A stretch of DNA of 64,000 nucleotides from Ophiura sarsii (GCA_035610835.1 CM069459.1:31532366-31596365), one strand, 5' to 3'; counted from the first letter of the stretch, positions 24,845 to 37,560 are shown. Notes: generated by a model from the letters alone, not told the origin. Numbers and translations: made by a program.

Positions 24845-25115
24845 CACTTTCCATGCGGCAGGCGTCTGCAGACGACATTCCAAATTGTCACCAAATGTTT
24901 CAAAAATGTCACCAAATGTTTCAAAAATGTCACCAAATGTTTCAACAAAAAAAGTTTCATTGCCATATTTGGAATCACAATGAGAAATACAGTAAAATAA
25001 GTACAAACATACCTAGTATTGGTTCAGTAATTCTTGAGATAGACCTTAAAAATTGGGAAAGGTTTCTGAAAAATCTGTTTTGTATTTGGTAAATCCAATA
25101 GCCGCCTGGAAAGTG
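24845..25115. mobile_element. CACTTTCC-type MITE with internal triplication, TTAA TSD
   Basis: TTAA at 24841-24844 and 25116-25119 flanks ends CACTTTCCATGCGGC and GCCTGGAAAGTG. A short internal unit (CCAAATGTTTCAAAAATGTCA type) is repeated three times at about 24891-24946. Confidence 0.8.
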
Positions 25116-25182
25116 TTAATTGATGTATACCTGGGACCTAAAGGGAGTGCACTTTACCCACAACAAAATTTCACAGCTTTCC

Positions 25183-25356
25183 ATAAGGTTTATCGCAAAT
25201 AGGTTAAAGTCAATTGATTATCCTTTTCTGATGCATTGTGGGATCGCAAAGTGTACAAATTCGCGAGAATTCTGGAGAATTTGTACACTTTGCGATCCCA
25301 CAATACATCAGTAAAGGATAATCAATTGATTTTTACCTATTTGCGATAAACCTTAT
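25183..25356. mobile_element. Near-perfect hairpin MITE
   Basis: Two arms of about 80 bases are almost perfect inverted repeats (ATAAGGTTTATCGCAAATAG at the left, its mirror at the right; inner stem GGGATCGCAAAGTGTACAAA), with a loop around 25262-25276. Few mismatches suggest it is young or that it is being kept homogeneous. Confidence 0.85.
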
Positions 25357-26354
25357 TTACCTAGCTTTTAAAAAAAAGAAATATTTTCAACTGAATCATT
25401 TCCATTTATTATTTGAAATTACACCAATTTGTAACTTAATTACAGTGTAATGATATTAGATAACCATGAAAAACATAAAAATCTGAGTATGACAATGTAT
25501 CTTGTTTCAAAATATTCCTTCTCGGTGACGTAAACATGCGTATTTGCATTACTATTTTAAGTGAAGTTGGATAAAATTAGAATTAATACATTTGGGAGCT
25601 ATGATTGTTATGAACTTTTATCCTACAAGGTTGATAGATGTTATTTCAAGTTGTTATGTAAACATTTCATAAAAAATATTTATATTAGGAAACAAAAGCC
25701 ACTAATTTCAATACCTCGTCGCCCGATTTTCTTTAATAAAAGTCTGTGGGCGTTGCAAGTGCATTTGGGGAAATAAGGTGAAGGTTTATTTCAGGGTATT
25801 TTATTGTAAAACAACATATTGATATTGTGGCAAAAAAATGTACATTTCAGGTGGTTTTGATGCAAAAAAATGAATTTCTTTTCTTTCAGGTTTGAATCGA
25901 AGATGTCAATTTCTGGTGTTTTTTTATTGTGGAATATATTTTTTACGAGGAGGAGGGGGAATCATTAATGCTTGCAAAATGTATACCAAGTTAACATGCA
26001 GGGGGAATGGGGAGGGGGGCATGAGAGTTTAAAGAGGTGTAAATCAAGTTAAAGGGGCACTGAGAGATTGCCAAGATTAATAAAATGTGGACGAAAATGA
26101 ATTGTTTCAATAGATAAGGTACGTACGTAGGAACCCTGAAGTGCAATAATGTATGGGAAAAGGGTTGAATGATGGCGCTAGATAGAAATTTGGTGAAGCA
26201 ATATGTGGCAAAAGTGATGCTAATAATTCTGATGTGATATACATCAAAATGACCAAATCACAAAAATGTTACAGGATAGACGGCGAATTATGGAAAATGA
26301 TTTCAGATGGTAGTTACATGTAGTATGCCTAAGTATTATGCACATATCAATTAC

Positions 26355-26520
26355 AACCCCGGCCCCTGGGTAACCCTGGGTGCATTTTTATCATTTTAAA
26401 TTCCCCGGCAAAGTCCCTGATGGTCGGGGCATAAATCTGTAGTAAATCCCTTGACAGGTCCCGGCCCCCTATAGGCTGGGCATCGATACAATCCCCAGGT
26501 AATTTTGGGCTAAATGCCCG
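26355..26520. repeat. CCCGG-rich repeat
   Basis: Second copy of the GC-rich block at 24625-24790, with CAACCCCGGCCCCTGGG and TAGGCTGGGCATCGATAC. The ends are not defined. Confidence 0.4.
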
Positions 26521-27121
26521 GCCGTTGACTCAGCTAATATATTGCAGAGTATGGTTTCTCACGATCCTATCATCATGCTTTGTCATGTTCGTAGCGCAAG
26601 CTGCATGCATACATTGGTTCAAAATTTGCCAGACATAGGCTACTATTTCATGGTCTCCGATGAATTGCAGAGTTCTGAATGGATTCGATAACATCATAAA
26701 ATGCTTCTAAAGTAGGCCTATATGTGTTCAATTGCAAATAGGCCTACTCACATGTGGTTTGCATGTTGGCAATTGATACAGAACCTTTGCCAAAATAACA
26801 AAATATTTTTTTTCCTACAAACGAAAAAGGGCAATACCTTCTAGATTATCACAGCTACAATGAAGCGCACGTTGCTGCTGAATACTCACTATCTGGGCCT
26901 ACTTGCATACTGAACTGAGCAGTTGAAATAGTTGAAAAAGCTCAGGTTAATAACGGCCAAACCCTGGCCCTCACTCTGCTAAATGGCTGTGTAGAGTAGA
27001 CATGTTATTTAATATTGATCTATCTTTGCTTTGAGAAAAAAGGGGATAATATTGGATCATGGTATTTTGGCAAAATATTAATTAAAATACTCCAATGCAT
27101 CTTCTGGGAGAAATTAAGAAA

Positions 27122-27497
27122 GGTAAGGCCACTTAAAAAAAAAAAATCGGTTCTCGTAGCCCTCTCTCCTCACTTTCTGGGATATGGTCAAACATTTTTT
27201 TAAATCAATTTTCATAGAATAATGAGTTTCTAATACTGAAATGTCAATGGTTTATAGGCCTAATTATGTATTAATCAACTAACAGTCACTTTCAAGTGTT
27301 TTCATAGAATTCTAGGGGTCTAACCCTTTCACCATTTTCCTTATGCTGCTAAAAGATGCTGGCAATACAAAATTTTGCACGAAAACAGCCATTTTTATGT
27401 GTCAATTTAGTAAAATAAAAAAATAAAAAACGCCCTCCATCTTCACTTTTTCGAAGGCCCGTGCTACGAGAATCTAATAATTAATTTTAAGTGGCCT
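27122..27497. mobile_element. MITE with AAGGCCACTTAAAA inverted ends
   Basis: TAAGGCCACTTAAAA at the left mirrors TTTTAAGTGGCCTTA at the right, with CTCGTAGCCCTC...GTGCTACGAG as inner pairing. No frame of interest. Confidence 0.7.
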
Positions 27498-27639
27498 TAT
27501 TCAGATATATAAGGACAGTAATCAAATAGCAAATAGAGACGGATAATTAGAATACCGTTAGCCATATTGTCTACATTAGGAAAGATATCAGATAATTTAC
27601 ATATTAGGATAGTGTTTAATTGCGATGTTGGAATTATGC

Positions 27640-27900
27640 CGCTCCTAAAGGCCAAGGGGAAAAAACCCTGTTCTACGACCCGACCGACCTATATTTGTCC
27701 AATTTTAAATTGTTTTTTGAAGGTGCTATGTACCCCTATTTTAGAACTTAAAAATACATGCAAAAAAAATGAAAATGTTCAGAAATTTTGTAAATTTTGT
27801 TGTTGAAAATTGATTAGTATTTTAAAAACATGAAAAAGAAGAAAGAAAAAAAACCGGGAAAAAAACCAACAACAAAAATGCCCGACAGACATGAGAGGTC
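27640..27900. repeat. Fragment with CCTGTTCTACGACCCGACCGACC
   Basis: The phrase AAACCCTGTTCTACG followed by CCGACCGACC reappears near 60256-60290. A larger interspersed element is likely, but I could not define its ends. Confidence 0.35.
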
Positions 27901-28059
27901 TGTAAATCTGCGGAACATTATTTTGTTGTCGCCTAAATGACATTTAAAGGGCGCTCACCTTTGAAGTCTGTTCACCTTTGTGTGCACTTACCAAACAGAT
28001 CCATAGAAATGCATTGTATATGATCGATATCTCTGCCTCCCAAGCCAATGTTCCATTCT

Positions 28060-28342
28060 TAGGCCAAAAAAATGAAATAAGAGGAGATCTGTCTAGCGTA
28101 CATTCGGGAAAATAGCTTTGCTATATGCGATTTTTTTTTCTTCAAAATTTAGAAACAATAGATGCTTCATACGGAAATGCTTTTTTATTGTGTTTTTGGC
28201 CCACTTTCCCTTTTTCATACAACTGAAAAAAAGAAAGAAAACACCCCCAACATTTGGCTCATCGTGTAGAGTTATGCGGCAAAAGTGACTCCATACTTAT
28301 GCGCGCGGGGTATGTGAGACAGATCTTTTTTTCTTGGCCTTA
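28060..28342. mobile_element. MITE with GGCC / AGATCTGTCT ends
   Basis: GGCC, an A-rich stretch and GAGATCTGTCT at the left are mirrored by AGACAGATCTTTTTTTCTTGG at the right. It is related in end design to 15040-15328 and 17318-17624. Confidence 0.55.
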
Positions 28343-28927
28343 TAAGAGCATTTATCTATGTGACCGTATGTTTTCTCTCATCTTGCACTCATGTTGTAAG
28401 TCATCATCCATTCATATGTTCAGCTGCAGCACACCGAACAGGTAGCAATAAAGTTGTCTCCAGTTTACATTGGTACTGGTTTATGACTGATATCTCACCT
28501 TTTTGTCAGGATATTTATACGTCTTCTTGGCAGTATGTAAGTTCTATGACCAGGATTTCAGTTAAGATTCGAGAAATGTTTCTCATTGTTTTGTGTCTGA
28601 AATATCTATTAGTCCAAAATGTGTGACTGCCGGCAGACGTAGTAGTAATTAGACAACATTTCAGTCTAACTGGCGGATCAAGATAGCCGTGCTGTTAGGG
28701 TGAACATTTGTGGTGTCGGTAGTGCATATTGAATGGAATTTCAACTTTTTGCTCAAGATATTACCCAGGTGACCTGATCCAATTGACTTTTCTTGTCAAA
28801 CTTAAGAATTTTATATCAGAAAAAAACACTTATTTTTCTCATTTATAATCACTGCAAAATGTTAGGCTTGTGAAATATTTCTGTAATCTATCTATTTATC
28901 CATCAAATCAGTTCTGTCAAACACTAT

Positions 28928-31900
28928 GGTCTGTATTCTTGTACGTGTATTGGTTTTAAGCTAAACACACGTTTAACTTTGACTTTTAATACATCGTTTA
29001 AAACTAAACACAATTCTCGAAAATGGGTTTTACTTAAACAAGCATCTAACTCACTGAAAAGTGTCTTAACTTTAAACATGGGTATGGGGGTAGTTTGAAT
29101 GATTACCCAACCATGCCCGGTGCATGCTGACGTGCAGATCGTAATTGTTGTCTTAAAAATACATATGCATTTGGCTCATTCCATGAAGTTGGGGCATATT
29201 ATGTGACATCCAAGTGAAATTTTCAAAATGGATATTTTCCAACTCTTTCTTCTTTTTTAGGTTCTACATTTACCAAAGTCCAATGTAGAACTTTTTATTT
29301 TAATGTAACATTTGGTGTAAAATAACCGCACATGTTCAACAGTTGGATGACATTTCCAAAAATCCTGATGCTACATGGACACCATTTCTCATTTCCATAT
29401 CATTTTCTAATAAAATAGCTTAAGATGTGGGCCAAGTTTCTATACCTCAATTAACTACTTGGAACCACAAATACATGAAAAGAAACCAGATTTGTCTAGG
29501 TTGAACATAACTTAACGAACAAGACATCGTAGATTAACCGTTTTATGTAAAAACTCATTGAAAAGTGACTCTTTATTTTGCAATTTGTATAATGAATTTA
29601 AATAAAGTACATATCAATATTTGTTTGATGTAAAGTACTCTATAAACCATGCACATTGATTACATTATAGTCATAAAGTAAGTATATGAAGTATTATTTA
29701 CCTGTATAATGTTATAAAATGCACTACCGATGCTACATGGACACCGCGTCTTGTAACATTGTTAATAATAAGACTATTCATACTGTTACAATTATTTAAG
29801 TGTGAATGGTTTGTCTACTTGTTCATCATATCAAGTAGATACACAGAGTGAATTGCTTGAAATTTATCTAAACACTGTTCATGTAAAATTTACCTTTTCT
29901 GTGTACTTAAGTATTACGATGCTACATGGACACCGTGCCCTAAAATATTTGGAACAGCTTGAACAGGTGCATCTTTTTCAGATCAATAGAGAGGATGTAC
30001 TATGATGTTAACTTTTTATGTTATAAGCACACGATAAAATTAATAACATGGATTGTAAAACTACAAATTACACAAAAAGATAACCTGCCATGAAGCATAA
30101 AACATAATTACCTATGATACACATACACCATTTCTTACAATTACACAATAACAATACACCATTGATCAAAGAAACTTAAGATGTCCACTGAAACCAACTT
30201 CATGCAGTGTTGTTCTTAAAGTACCCTTTGTGATCTTAGTCTCTTTGCTTGTTTCTGATTGAATCATCCTCTAGTATTATTGATAAAGATGATTGAAAAG
30301 TTTGATCACTTAAAAAGTCAGTTTGCAAAAAAATAATTTAATTGCCATGATGGATTTCTTTGGAAAGGTACTAGTTTTTGAAAATGATGGGTTCCTTGTC
30401 TTCATCTCCATAAATTCCAGGACGATAGAACTGTCTTCTGAATTAATGTCAAGAACCTGCAAAGCAAAACAAAATAAACCCTATGGCTTAGTATCATCAT
30501 GGAACATTGTGTATTGATATTGGAGTAGATTATTTATTCATGTTGCACTTTTTGTGTTGCAGGAAAATATTTATATTAAAATCATGCTGGAGTATTTTAT
30601 TTATTATTCATTTAACATGAAAAAGAATAGCAAAGGATAGAGAACTTAAATGATTTACAATTATTTGTTTTATTTATAGTAAATAAAACTAAAATAAGGG
30701 AATGTTTATTGTAAATTCAGTGAAATGCTAATGGAAATGGTGTCCATGTAGCATTGTGTATTAATATATTTCATTAGATATACATCTCTCATAATATGCC
30801 TTTTTTCTGTAAAGTGTAGTAAAATGTAGGCAATGTTTTGAATGTTTTGGGTGATGGATAATTTCGAATGGGGTAATTGTTTTAGTCTAATTAGGCAAAT
30901 TTTATGAAATGCTACATAGACATGGTGTCCATGTAGCATCGTATTGGTAAGCTATATTATTAGCATTAAAAGAGCAAAAACTAATTCATTATTAACTTCA
31001 AAGTTTATTAATGATGTGATTCTACAAAAAAATACAATTTCAACGAACTATAACGATACCCAATGCAAAATATTGCCCATGCTATGCCCGATGCTACATG
31101 GACGCCAAATTATTATGGCGTCCGTAACTCAAAATTAATATCATAACATGAAAAGAAATTCTGATTCAGTGTTTCCCTTTCAATAAAAATGCAATAATAA
31201 ATACAGACATACAAGCAACATTAAGAAATAATTACAATCGCACTTACCATTCACAAAACTATCCAATGTTTACATTTTGATGCTACATAAAAGTCCCGAT
31301 GCTACAACGGGACACCAGCGACTGAAACCTTGATAAAACTAGCCCATGTGTGGCAAATTCCAAACAAACCTGATAGCTATTGACCTCTATCCTTACAAAA
31401 AGAAATATGGAATGTTTTATTTATCTCCAGGGGGGGATTCCCACAAATTGCATAGGATGTTTATCACGATGCTACATTTTATGGTTAGGACACCATGCAC
31501 ACGGCACAGTATACTTTTTCATGAATATATGGAATGGTCTTCATGAAATTTATTCTCATTTGCAATAGTTTTCAATTGATAAATGCTCTTAATTTTGGAA
31601 AATAATTAAAAAATGTATGATAGAGAACTACCCCCATTCAGCAATGAAAACTCCCGATGCTACACGTGTATATTTTGTGGACACCGTGCGTAGCATCGGA
31701 AAGGCAATTTTCATGTTGCTTGGGTGAAAAATCAGTCCAGCGTGACGAGGTGTTTTGGTCAGTAAACTATGAATACATGTATCTTTTATTAATCAAATCG
31801 ATTTCCAAGCAATTCTATGATAGTTTTGCTTACATAAAACTCATATTAATTGTTGTGTTTTCCATGTCACGTTTTTTAGCAAAAATGGTCTTGGACACCA

Positions 31901-32600
31901 CCTAATTTTTTATTTTTTTCTTCTTCAAGGAAGGGTCGATTTTTTTAAATTTTTTCCATGGCTCAATACTATAACCTAGTACTGTTTTTGGACACTAATT
32001 TATTTTTTGATATACACATAGAGTAAAACAGTTTATAAGCTGCCTAAAGTACCAAATTCTGCTATTTTAACAAATGCCCCAACTTCATTTGAGGAATTCA
32101 GTCGATATCTATTCTAACCCATTTGGGCCATACAAAATTGAATACCTGTATACAGTGAACCATACATTGCAAATTATGAGCGTTTACTTTTGGACAAACT
32201 AAAAGTAAACTCAAAAGTAAACGCAATATTAAACACTTATGTGAGCCAAACAACTAAGGTGTTTTCCACCCAGCCTCTAATCAATAACTGTCCCATTATA
32301 TTACAGATGGTGGAAACATGTGATTATATTCACTCACTTGGAGCGCGCTTTGAGGTCAATTGGGTGCAAAATGTAAGAAAAGTTTAGTTTTGCGTTTACT
32401 TTTACGTTTAGTTTGTGTTTAGAATTGCGTTTACTCTTGAGTTAAACCAAAAGTAAACGCTCATAGTTTGCAGTGATAGTGAAAGACGACCACTTTGGGG
32501 ATTGTGAAACATGTTGTTTATAGAATAATCTCGGTTTCATTTAGACACTACTAGTTAATAGTTTTAAACTAAAACTGTGTTTAGTACGTGAATACGGCCC
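28928..32600. mobile_element. Composite element A: CGTATTC-ended MITE split by a 2.9-kb insertion
   Basis: The left end GGTCTGTATTCTTGTACGTG mirrors the right end TTTAGTACGTGAATACGGCC. Internal AAACACACGTTTAACTT, TCACTGAAAAGTGTC and AACTAAACACAATT blocks match composite element B at 47094-48156. Removing 29174-32085 and one copy of CATTTG restores sequence collinear with B. An extra inverted repeat of AAAGTAAACGC type lies at 32180-32465. Confidence 0.7.
29174..32085. mobile_element. 2.9-kb insertion with recurring GATGCTACA...GGACACC motif
   Basis: Its boundaries come from comparison with 47380-47424, which lacks it. CATTTG occurs at both edges (29168-29173 and 32086-32091), a candidate 6-bp target duplication. 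Inverted GAAGTTGGGGCAT / ATGCCCCAACTTC lies at or near the ends (offset about 12 bases at the left). The interior is AT-rich and shows no protein gene, but it carries the motif GATGCTACATGGACACC or split variants at about 29367, 29729, 29918, 31090, 31298, 31468 and 31656, and inverted at 30739 and 30924. I do not recognise the transposon superfamily. Confidence 0.6.
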
Positions 32601-32995
32601 TATGTGATTACTTATGTCATATTTGTTATTTATGGGTTGAGCACTTTTTCAATTCCTTGTTTCACCCTTACTTGAATTTTATTTACTCATCTTTTTTATG
32701 GCAGTTTCTAATATTATATTTTTAATGAAACTGCCATCTTTTCATGGAAGTGGTCAACACCGTAACTAATGAGTCAATTTGATTTTATGACAATCAATTT
32801 GGAATGGTCACTGTGATGGATGGACAGGTGGATCAATGAATTCTATTGTAATTACTTTAAGTGTATTACCCCCATTGCTTGCTTGGTCTTTGAATATTTT
32901 TACATTAAATATAAAAAGCAATTTCGTAGATTGATGATAGGGCTGGATTCATTGAGGTGTGACTGAACAAAGACTTAAGGAACAGTGGTTTTATT

Positions 32996-33045
32996 TTGAT
33001 AGTTTGATCAGTTCCAGATTAATTTGGCGAAGCCTCATTACTCAG
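32996..33045. repeat. Half copy of the 61475-61708 palindromic element
   Basis: TAGTTTGATCAGTTCCAGAT followed by TAATTTGGCGAAGCCTC matches the ends of the palindrome at 61475-61708. Confidence 0.45.
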
Positions 33046-33209
33046 CTAATGAATACAGAAGGACGCGGGCGTGTGAAGGCAAATCGCACTGTGCATCATA
33101 TGGGTGATGTGTGTGTGTCATAAAATGTGGGATGTGGCCATGAATGCGTGTGTAAGCTTGGAATATTTGTGTGCGCGAACAGATAAAGACTGAATTTTGA
33201 ACTTATTAA

Positions 33210-33556
33210 AGGTAGATGTTCCGATTTTCAACTTGAAGTTTTCTATTCTACATGAAAGTTCATCCTTAAAAAAGTCGTATTCCAAAGTTTGAGTTGCATA
33301 ACTCTTATTGGTTCTTATTTTAGATGCACAAGTTGCCGTGAAATGTGCCCATTGAGTAGTACACAAATTATATCGGTGGTTAACCACCTTTTGTGGTAAT
33401 TCGATGTTATTTCACCGATTTCTCCGTAATCACACCGATTTGGACCGTCACATTTCAGTAAGTTAATCAGAAAAATATGATCTTTCATATGATATGAAAA
33501 TCTCCATACGTTTGATGGAAATCGGTGTTGTGAAAATGTGATCGGCACATCTACCT
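33210..33556 (+). mobile_element. AGGTAGATG-ended MITE, TTAA TSD (347 bp)
   Basis: TTAA at 33206-33209 and 33557-33560 flanks ends AGGTAGATGTTCCGATTT and GATCGGCACATCTACCT. It is the same length (347 bp) as the copy at 55257-55603, which is inverted. A third, truncated copy is at 49004-49200. Small reading frames recur among the copies only because the DNA is repeated. Confidence 0.85.
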
Positions 33557-33690
33557 TTAAACTATAGTATCATACTCATAGTTCTGTCTGATAGACCGAT
33601 CAGTAAGGCCAATTACAGTATGTATGGCATATAAACTGTAACTCAAGTGGTCATTGAGTGTAGCAATGTGATGTTACCTATGAGTAAGCA

Positions 33691-33981
33691 GTGGCGGATA
33701 CAGGGGTGGAGGGGCGGAGTAGGCAGGCACCCCCCGTAAAATTTGACAATAGTCCTTTTTTATGTACCACTTTACCTTTTTCAGAGGCATAGGTAGGTTC
33801 CGTCGGTACATATGCGACTTGTACCATGCGATATTTTTGCCCCCCCCCCCCCCCCACACTTAGCAGAATTTCACGAGCTGACGGCAAATAAAAATAGGGA
33901 CCTTTTACGATATTTTAGGGGTACCAATTAAAAAAAAACCTTGGTCAGCCCCCTGTAAATTTTAATCCTGGATCCACCACT
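33691..33981. mobile_element. hAT-like MITE with CAGTGGCGGATACAGG ends
   Basis: The left end CAGTGGCGGATACAGG mirrors the right end CCTGGATCCACCACTG. The flanks share GTAAG; an exact 8-bp duplication is not visible. It contains a poly-C run at about 33840-33854. Confidence 0.7.
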
Positions 33982-34045
33982 GGTAAGCTATATCACGAAT
34001 TAGCCTACATGTAGTCGTAAGTCTACTGACTGAGAAACATTTTTT

Positions 34046-34560
34046 GTTTGCCCAAACGCAACCGACCCGTAAAATCTCAAAACCCATGCCTTTTTGTCTT
34101 CTTTTTTTTCTTCCAAGATATTATTATGGTACAAAATATATGTTTTAAATGATATTTATCATCTGAAGTTGCCAAATAAATGAACAAACTGTCCTAGACA
34201 TCATTTACACCCATATCCTTCCTTGTAAACACCAAGGAGGTGTGAATTCAAGATTCTAGCAAAAACGGGACATCAAACAACGTTTGAGGGTTTGTACTAC
34301 GGGCTGCAGGCATGTCACCCTTGCATTCAACACACACACTTTCGCTGAGATCTAAGACTTTTCACATTTTTTTTGTATGGCGCTATTAAAACAAAGGTAT
34401 AAGAACATAAGAGTAATTGAAAACAAAATTGTATAGTCTTTTTCTTCTCCAAAAGTGCCGGGTAAGCTTTAGAATATAACTTCAAAGTGTCTACAGCCGA
34501 AAAGAAAAAAGGAAATCTACAGACCGACCCACTTTTTCCCTTGTTTGGGCAAACAAACAT
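34046..34560. mobile_element. Element with TTTGTTTGCCCAAAC inverted ends
   Basis: TTTTTGTTTGCCCAAAC at the left is mirrored by GTTTGGGCAAACAAACA at the right, with ACCGACCC just inside both ends. It has no gene. Confidence 0.6.
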
Positions 34561-34719
34561 TCTTTTAAACAAATTGACCATCTAGTCAGCTATTATACTG
34601 TACTAGTACTACCATAGTTTGATGGCTCATTCATTCACCAAATAGCCAATAATGTGATTTGGCATGTGGTTTACCTATTTACTGAATTGCCCTTCTGTGG
34701 AAATTGTTTTGTTGCAATT

Positions 34720-37560
34720 GCTATCTACTGAGGACAACATTTTGGTACTTAAAAGACTGATTTGTGTAGATTGTTATCTACTAGTGATCCCATTTTAGTG
34801 CATTACTAATGGTGGACTGTTTTGTGTTTATTGCTATATTCTGAAGTCAGCATAGTCCATTAAAGACTGTTTTGTGATGATTGCTATCTCCTGAAGATAG
34901 CATAGTACATGAATGACTGTTTTCATGAAAGACTGTTTTGTGTCAATTGCTATCTCCTGAAGATAGCGTAGTACACTCGTCCAAAGAAGTTCCTTGCCAC
35001 TCATTGAAGTTCAAATATTGAAGTTCAAATATTTAATATATATTTAATATAAATTAAACAATTGCATGTCAAAATAACAGACAATAATTCTCTATCATGT
35101 CTGTATGAAATTAAGATGTACGCATTCATGCATGGCTGAGCACATTCATTAAGCAATGGTTAGGTTCATATTGTCATCAATCATTCACATTAACATTTGA
35201 ATGGAGGGATTATCCAATTTTTTGCAATCTTCTTCCACAGACCTTGCCATTGTCAAGTGAATGGGATCTGCCATGCATGAGTGATCATGTCTTAATTCCA
35301 TGTTAAGCTGTTAGAGGATTACTTTCTGCTTATTTTGATATACAATTATATATATTCTATTAAATATTAATTTGAAATATTTGGACTTCACTAAGTGGCA
35401 AGGAACTTCTTTGGACGAGTGTACATGAATGACTGTTTTTTGTTGGTTGCTATCTACTGAAGATAGCATAGTACATGAATAACTGTTTGGGTTGATTGCT
35501 ATCTCCTGAAGATAGCGTAGTACATGAATGACTGTTTCATGTTGATTGCTACCTACTGAAGATAGCATAGTCCATTAAAGACGGTTTGTGTTGAATGCTA
35601 TCTACTGAAGATAGCATAGTCCATTAAAGACTGTTTTGTGTTGATTGCTATCTCCTGAGGATAGTATAGTACATGAATGACTGTTTTCATGAAAGACTGT
35701 TTTGTGTCAATTGCTATCTCCTGAAGATAGCGTAGTACATGAATGACTGTTTTTTGTTGGTTGCTATCTACTGAAGATAGCATAGTACATGAATAACTGT
35801 TTTGTGTTGATTGCTATCTCCTGAAGATAGCGTAGTACATGAATGACTGTTTTATGTTGATTGCTATCTACTGAAGATAGCATAGTCCATTAAAGACTGT
35901 TTGTGTTGATTGCTATCTACTGAAGATAGCATAGTCCATTAAAGACTGTTTTGTGTTGATTGCTATCTACTGAAGATAGCATAGTACATGAATGACTGTT
36001 TTGTGTTGATTACTATCTCCTGAAGATTGCATAGTACATGAATGATTGTTTTGTGACATGAAGTAATTGTTTGTGTTAATTGGTATCTCCTGAAGATAGC
36101 ATTAGTACATGAATTGTTTTGTGTCGATTGTTATCTACTGAAGATAGCATAGATAGTACATGAAAGACTGTTTTGTGTTGATTGCTATCTACTGAAGATA
36201 GTAATTGGAACTTAAAGGATTAATTTGTGTAGATTGTTATCTACTGGTGATCCTATTTAGTTCTTTGCTAATGGTGGACTGTTTTGTGTTGATTGCTATC
36301 TTCTGTAGACAGCATTAGTACATGAATGACTGTTATGTGTCGATTGTAATCTACTGAAGATAGCATAGTCCATTAAAGACTGTTTGTGTTGATTGCTATC
36401 TACTGAAGATAGCATAGTCCATTAAAGACTGTTTTGTGTTGATTGCTATCTACTGAAGATAGCATAGTACATGAATGACTGTTTTGTGTTGATTACTATC
36501 TCCTGAAGATTGCATAGTACATGAATGATTGTTTTGTGACATGAAGTAATTGTTTGTGTTAATTGGTATCTCCTGAAGATAGCATTAGTACATGAATTGT
36601 TTTGTGTCGATTGTTATCTACTGAAGATAGCATAGATAGTACATGAAAGACTGTTTTGTGTTGATTGCTATCTACTGAAGATAGTAATTGGAACTTAAAG
36701 GATTAATTTGTGTAGATTGTTATCTACTGGTGATCCTATTTAGTTCTTTGCTAATGGTGGACTGTTTTGTGTTGATTGCTATCTTCTGTAGACAGCATTA
36801 GTACATGAATGACTGTTATGTGTCGATTGTAATCTACTGAAGATAGCATAGATAGTACATGAAAGACTGTTTTGTGTTGATTGCTATCTACTGAAGATAG
36901 TAATTGGAACTTAAAGGATTAATTTGTGTAGATTGTTATCTACTGGTGATCCTATTTAGTTCTTTGCTAATGGTGGACTGTTTTGTGTTGATTGCTATCT
37001 TCTGTAGACAGCATAGTCCATGAGAGACTGTTTTGTGATGATTTCTATGTACTGATGATAGCAAAGTACATGAATGATTGTTTTGTGTCGATTGCTATTT
37101 CCTGAAGATAACATAGTACATGAATGACTGTTTTCATGAAAGACTGTTTTGTGTCAATTGCTATCTCCTGAAGATAGCATTAGTACATGAATGATTGTAT
37201 TGTGTCTATTGTTATCTACTGAAGATAGCATAGTACATGAAGTAATTGTTATTGTCGATTGGTATCTCCTGAAGATAGCAAAGTACATGTATGACTTTTT
37301 TGTGTCGATTGTTATCTCCTGAAGATAGCATAGTATATGGATAACTGTTTTTTGTCGATTGTTATCTTCTGAAGATAGCATAGTACATGAAATAATTGTT
37401 TGTGTCGATTGCTTTCTACTGAAGATAGCATTCAGTGAGTTATAGACTTATGTGTTTTGCTTGCTATTTACTGAAGATGGCATTTACTTATTGGTGGACT
37501 GTTGTGTTGATCGCTGTCTACTGAAGATATCATTTAGTGCATGATGGACTGTTTTGTACC
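34720..37560. repeat. Hairpin-containing minisatellite, about 50-bp unit
   Basis: The unit is roughly TGAATGACTGTTTTGTGTTG + ATTGCTATCTACTGAAGATAGC + ATAGTACA, about 48-52 bases. Each typical unit holds the inverted pair GCTATCT / AGATAGC around a 5-base loop. Higher-order repetition is clear: a multi-unit block recurs 483 bases apart (36201 and 36684 for the phrase GTAATTGGAACTTAAAGG) and again 216 bases on (36900). The array is interrupted by a TA-flanked MITE at 34974-35421. Reading frames across it are repetitive artefacts. Confidence 0.9.
34974..35421. mobile_element. TA-flanked MITE inside the minisatellite
   Basis: The ends CACTCGTCCAAAGAAGTTCC are inverted repeats perfect for 27 bases and continue to 36 with two mismatches. 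TA flanks both sides (34972-34973 and 35422-35423); deleting the element and one TA restores the satellite phrase GCGTAGTACATGAATG. At 448 bp with no coding capacity it is Tc1/mariner-like by TSD. Confidence 0.9.

Noticed and set aside
24687..25092. Repeated SPNVSKM / FETFGDI peptides
   Set aside because: They come from a 16-21 base triplication inside a MITE.
34720..37560. CRISPR-like array
   Set aside because: Regular hairpin-bearing repeats resemble one, but adjacent units are contiguous and degenerate with no unique spacers or cas genes, and the host is eukaryotic.
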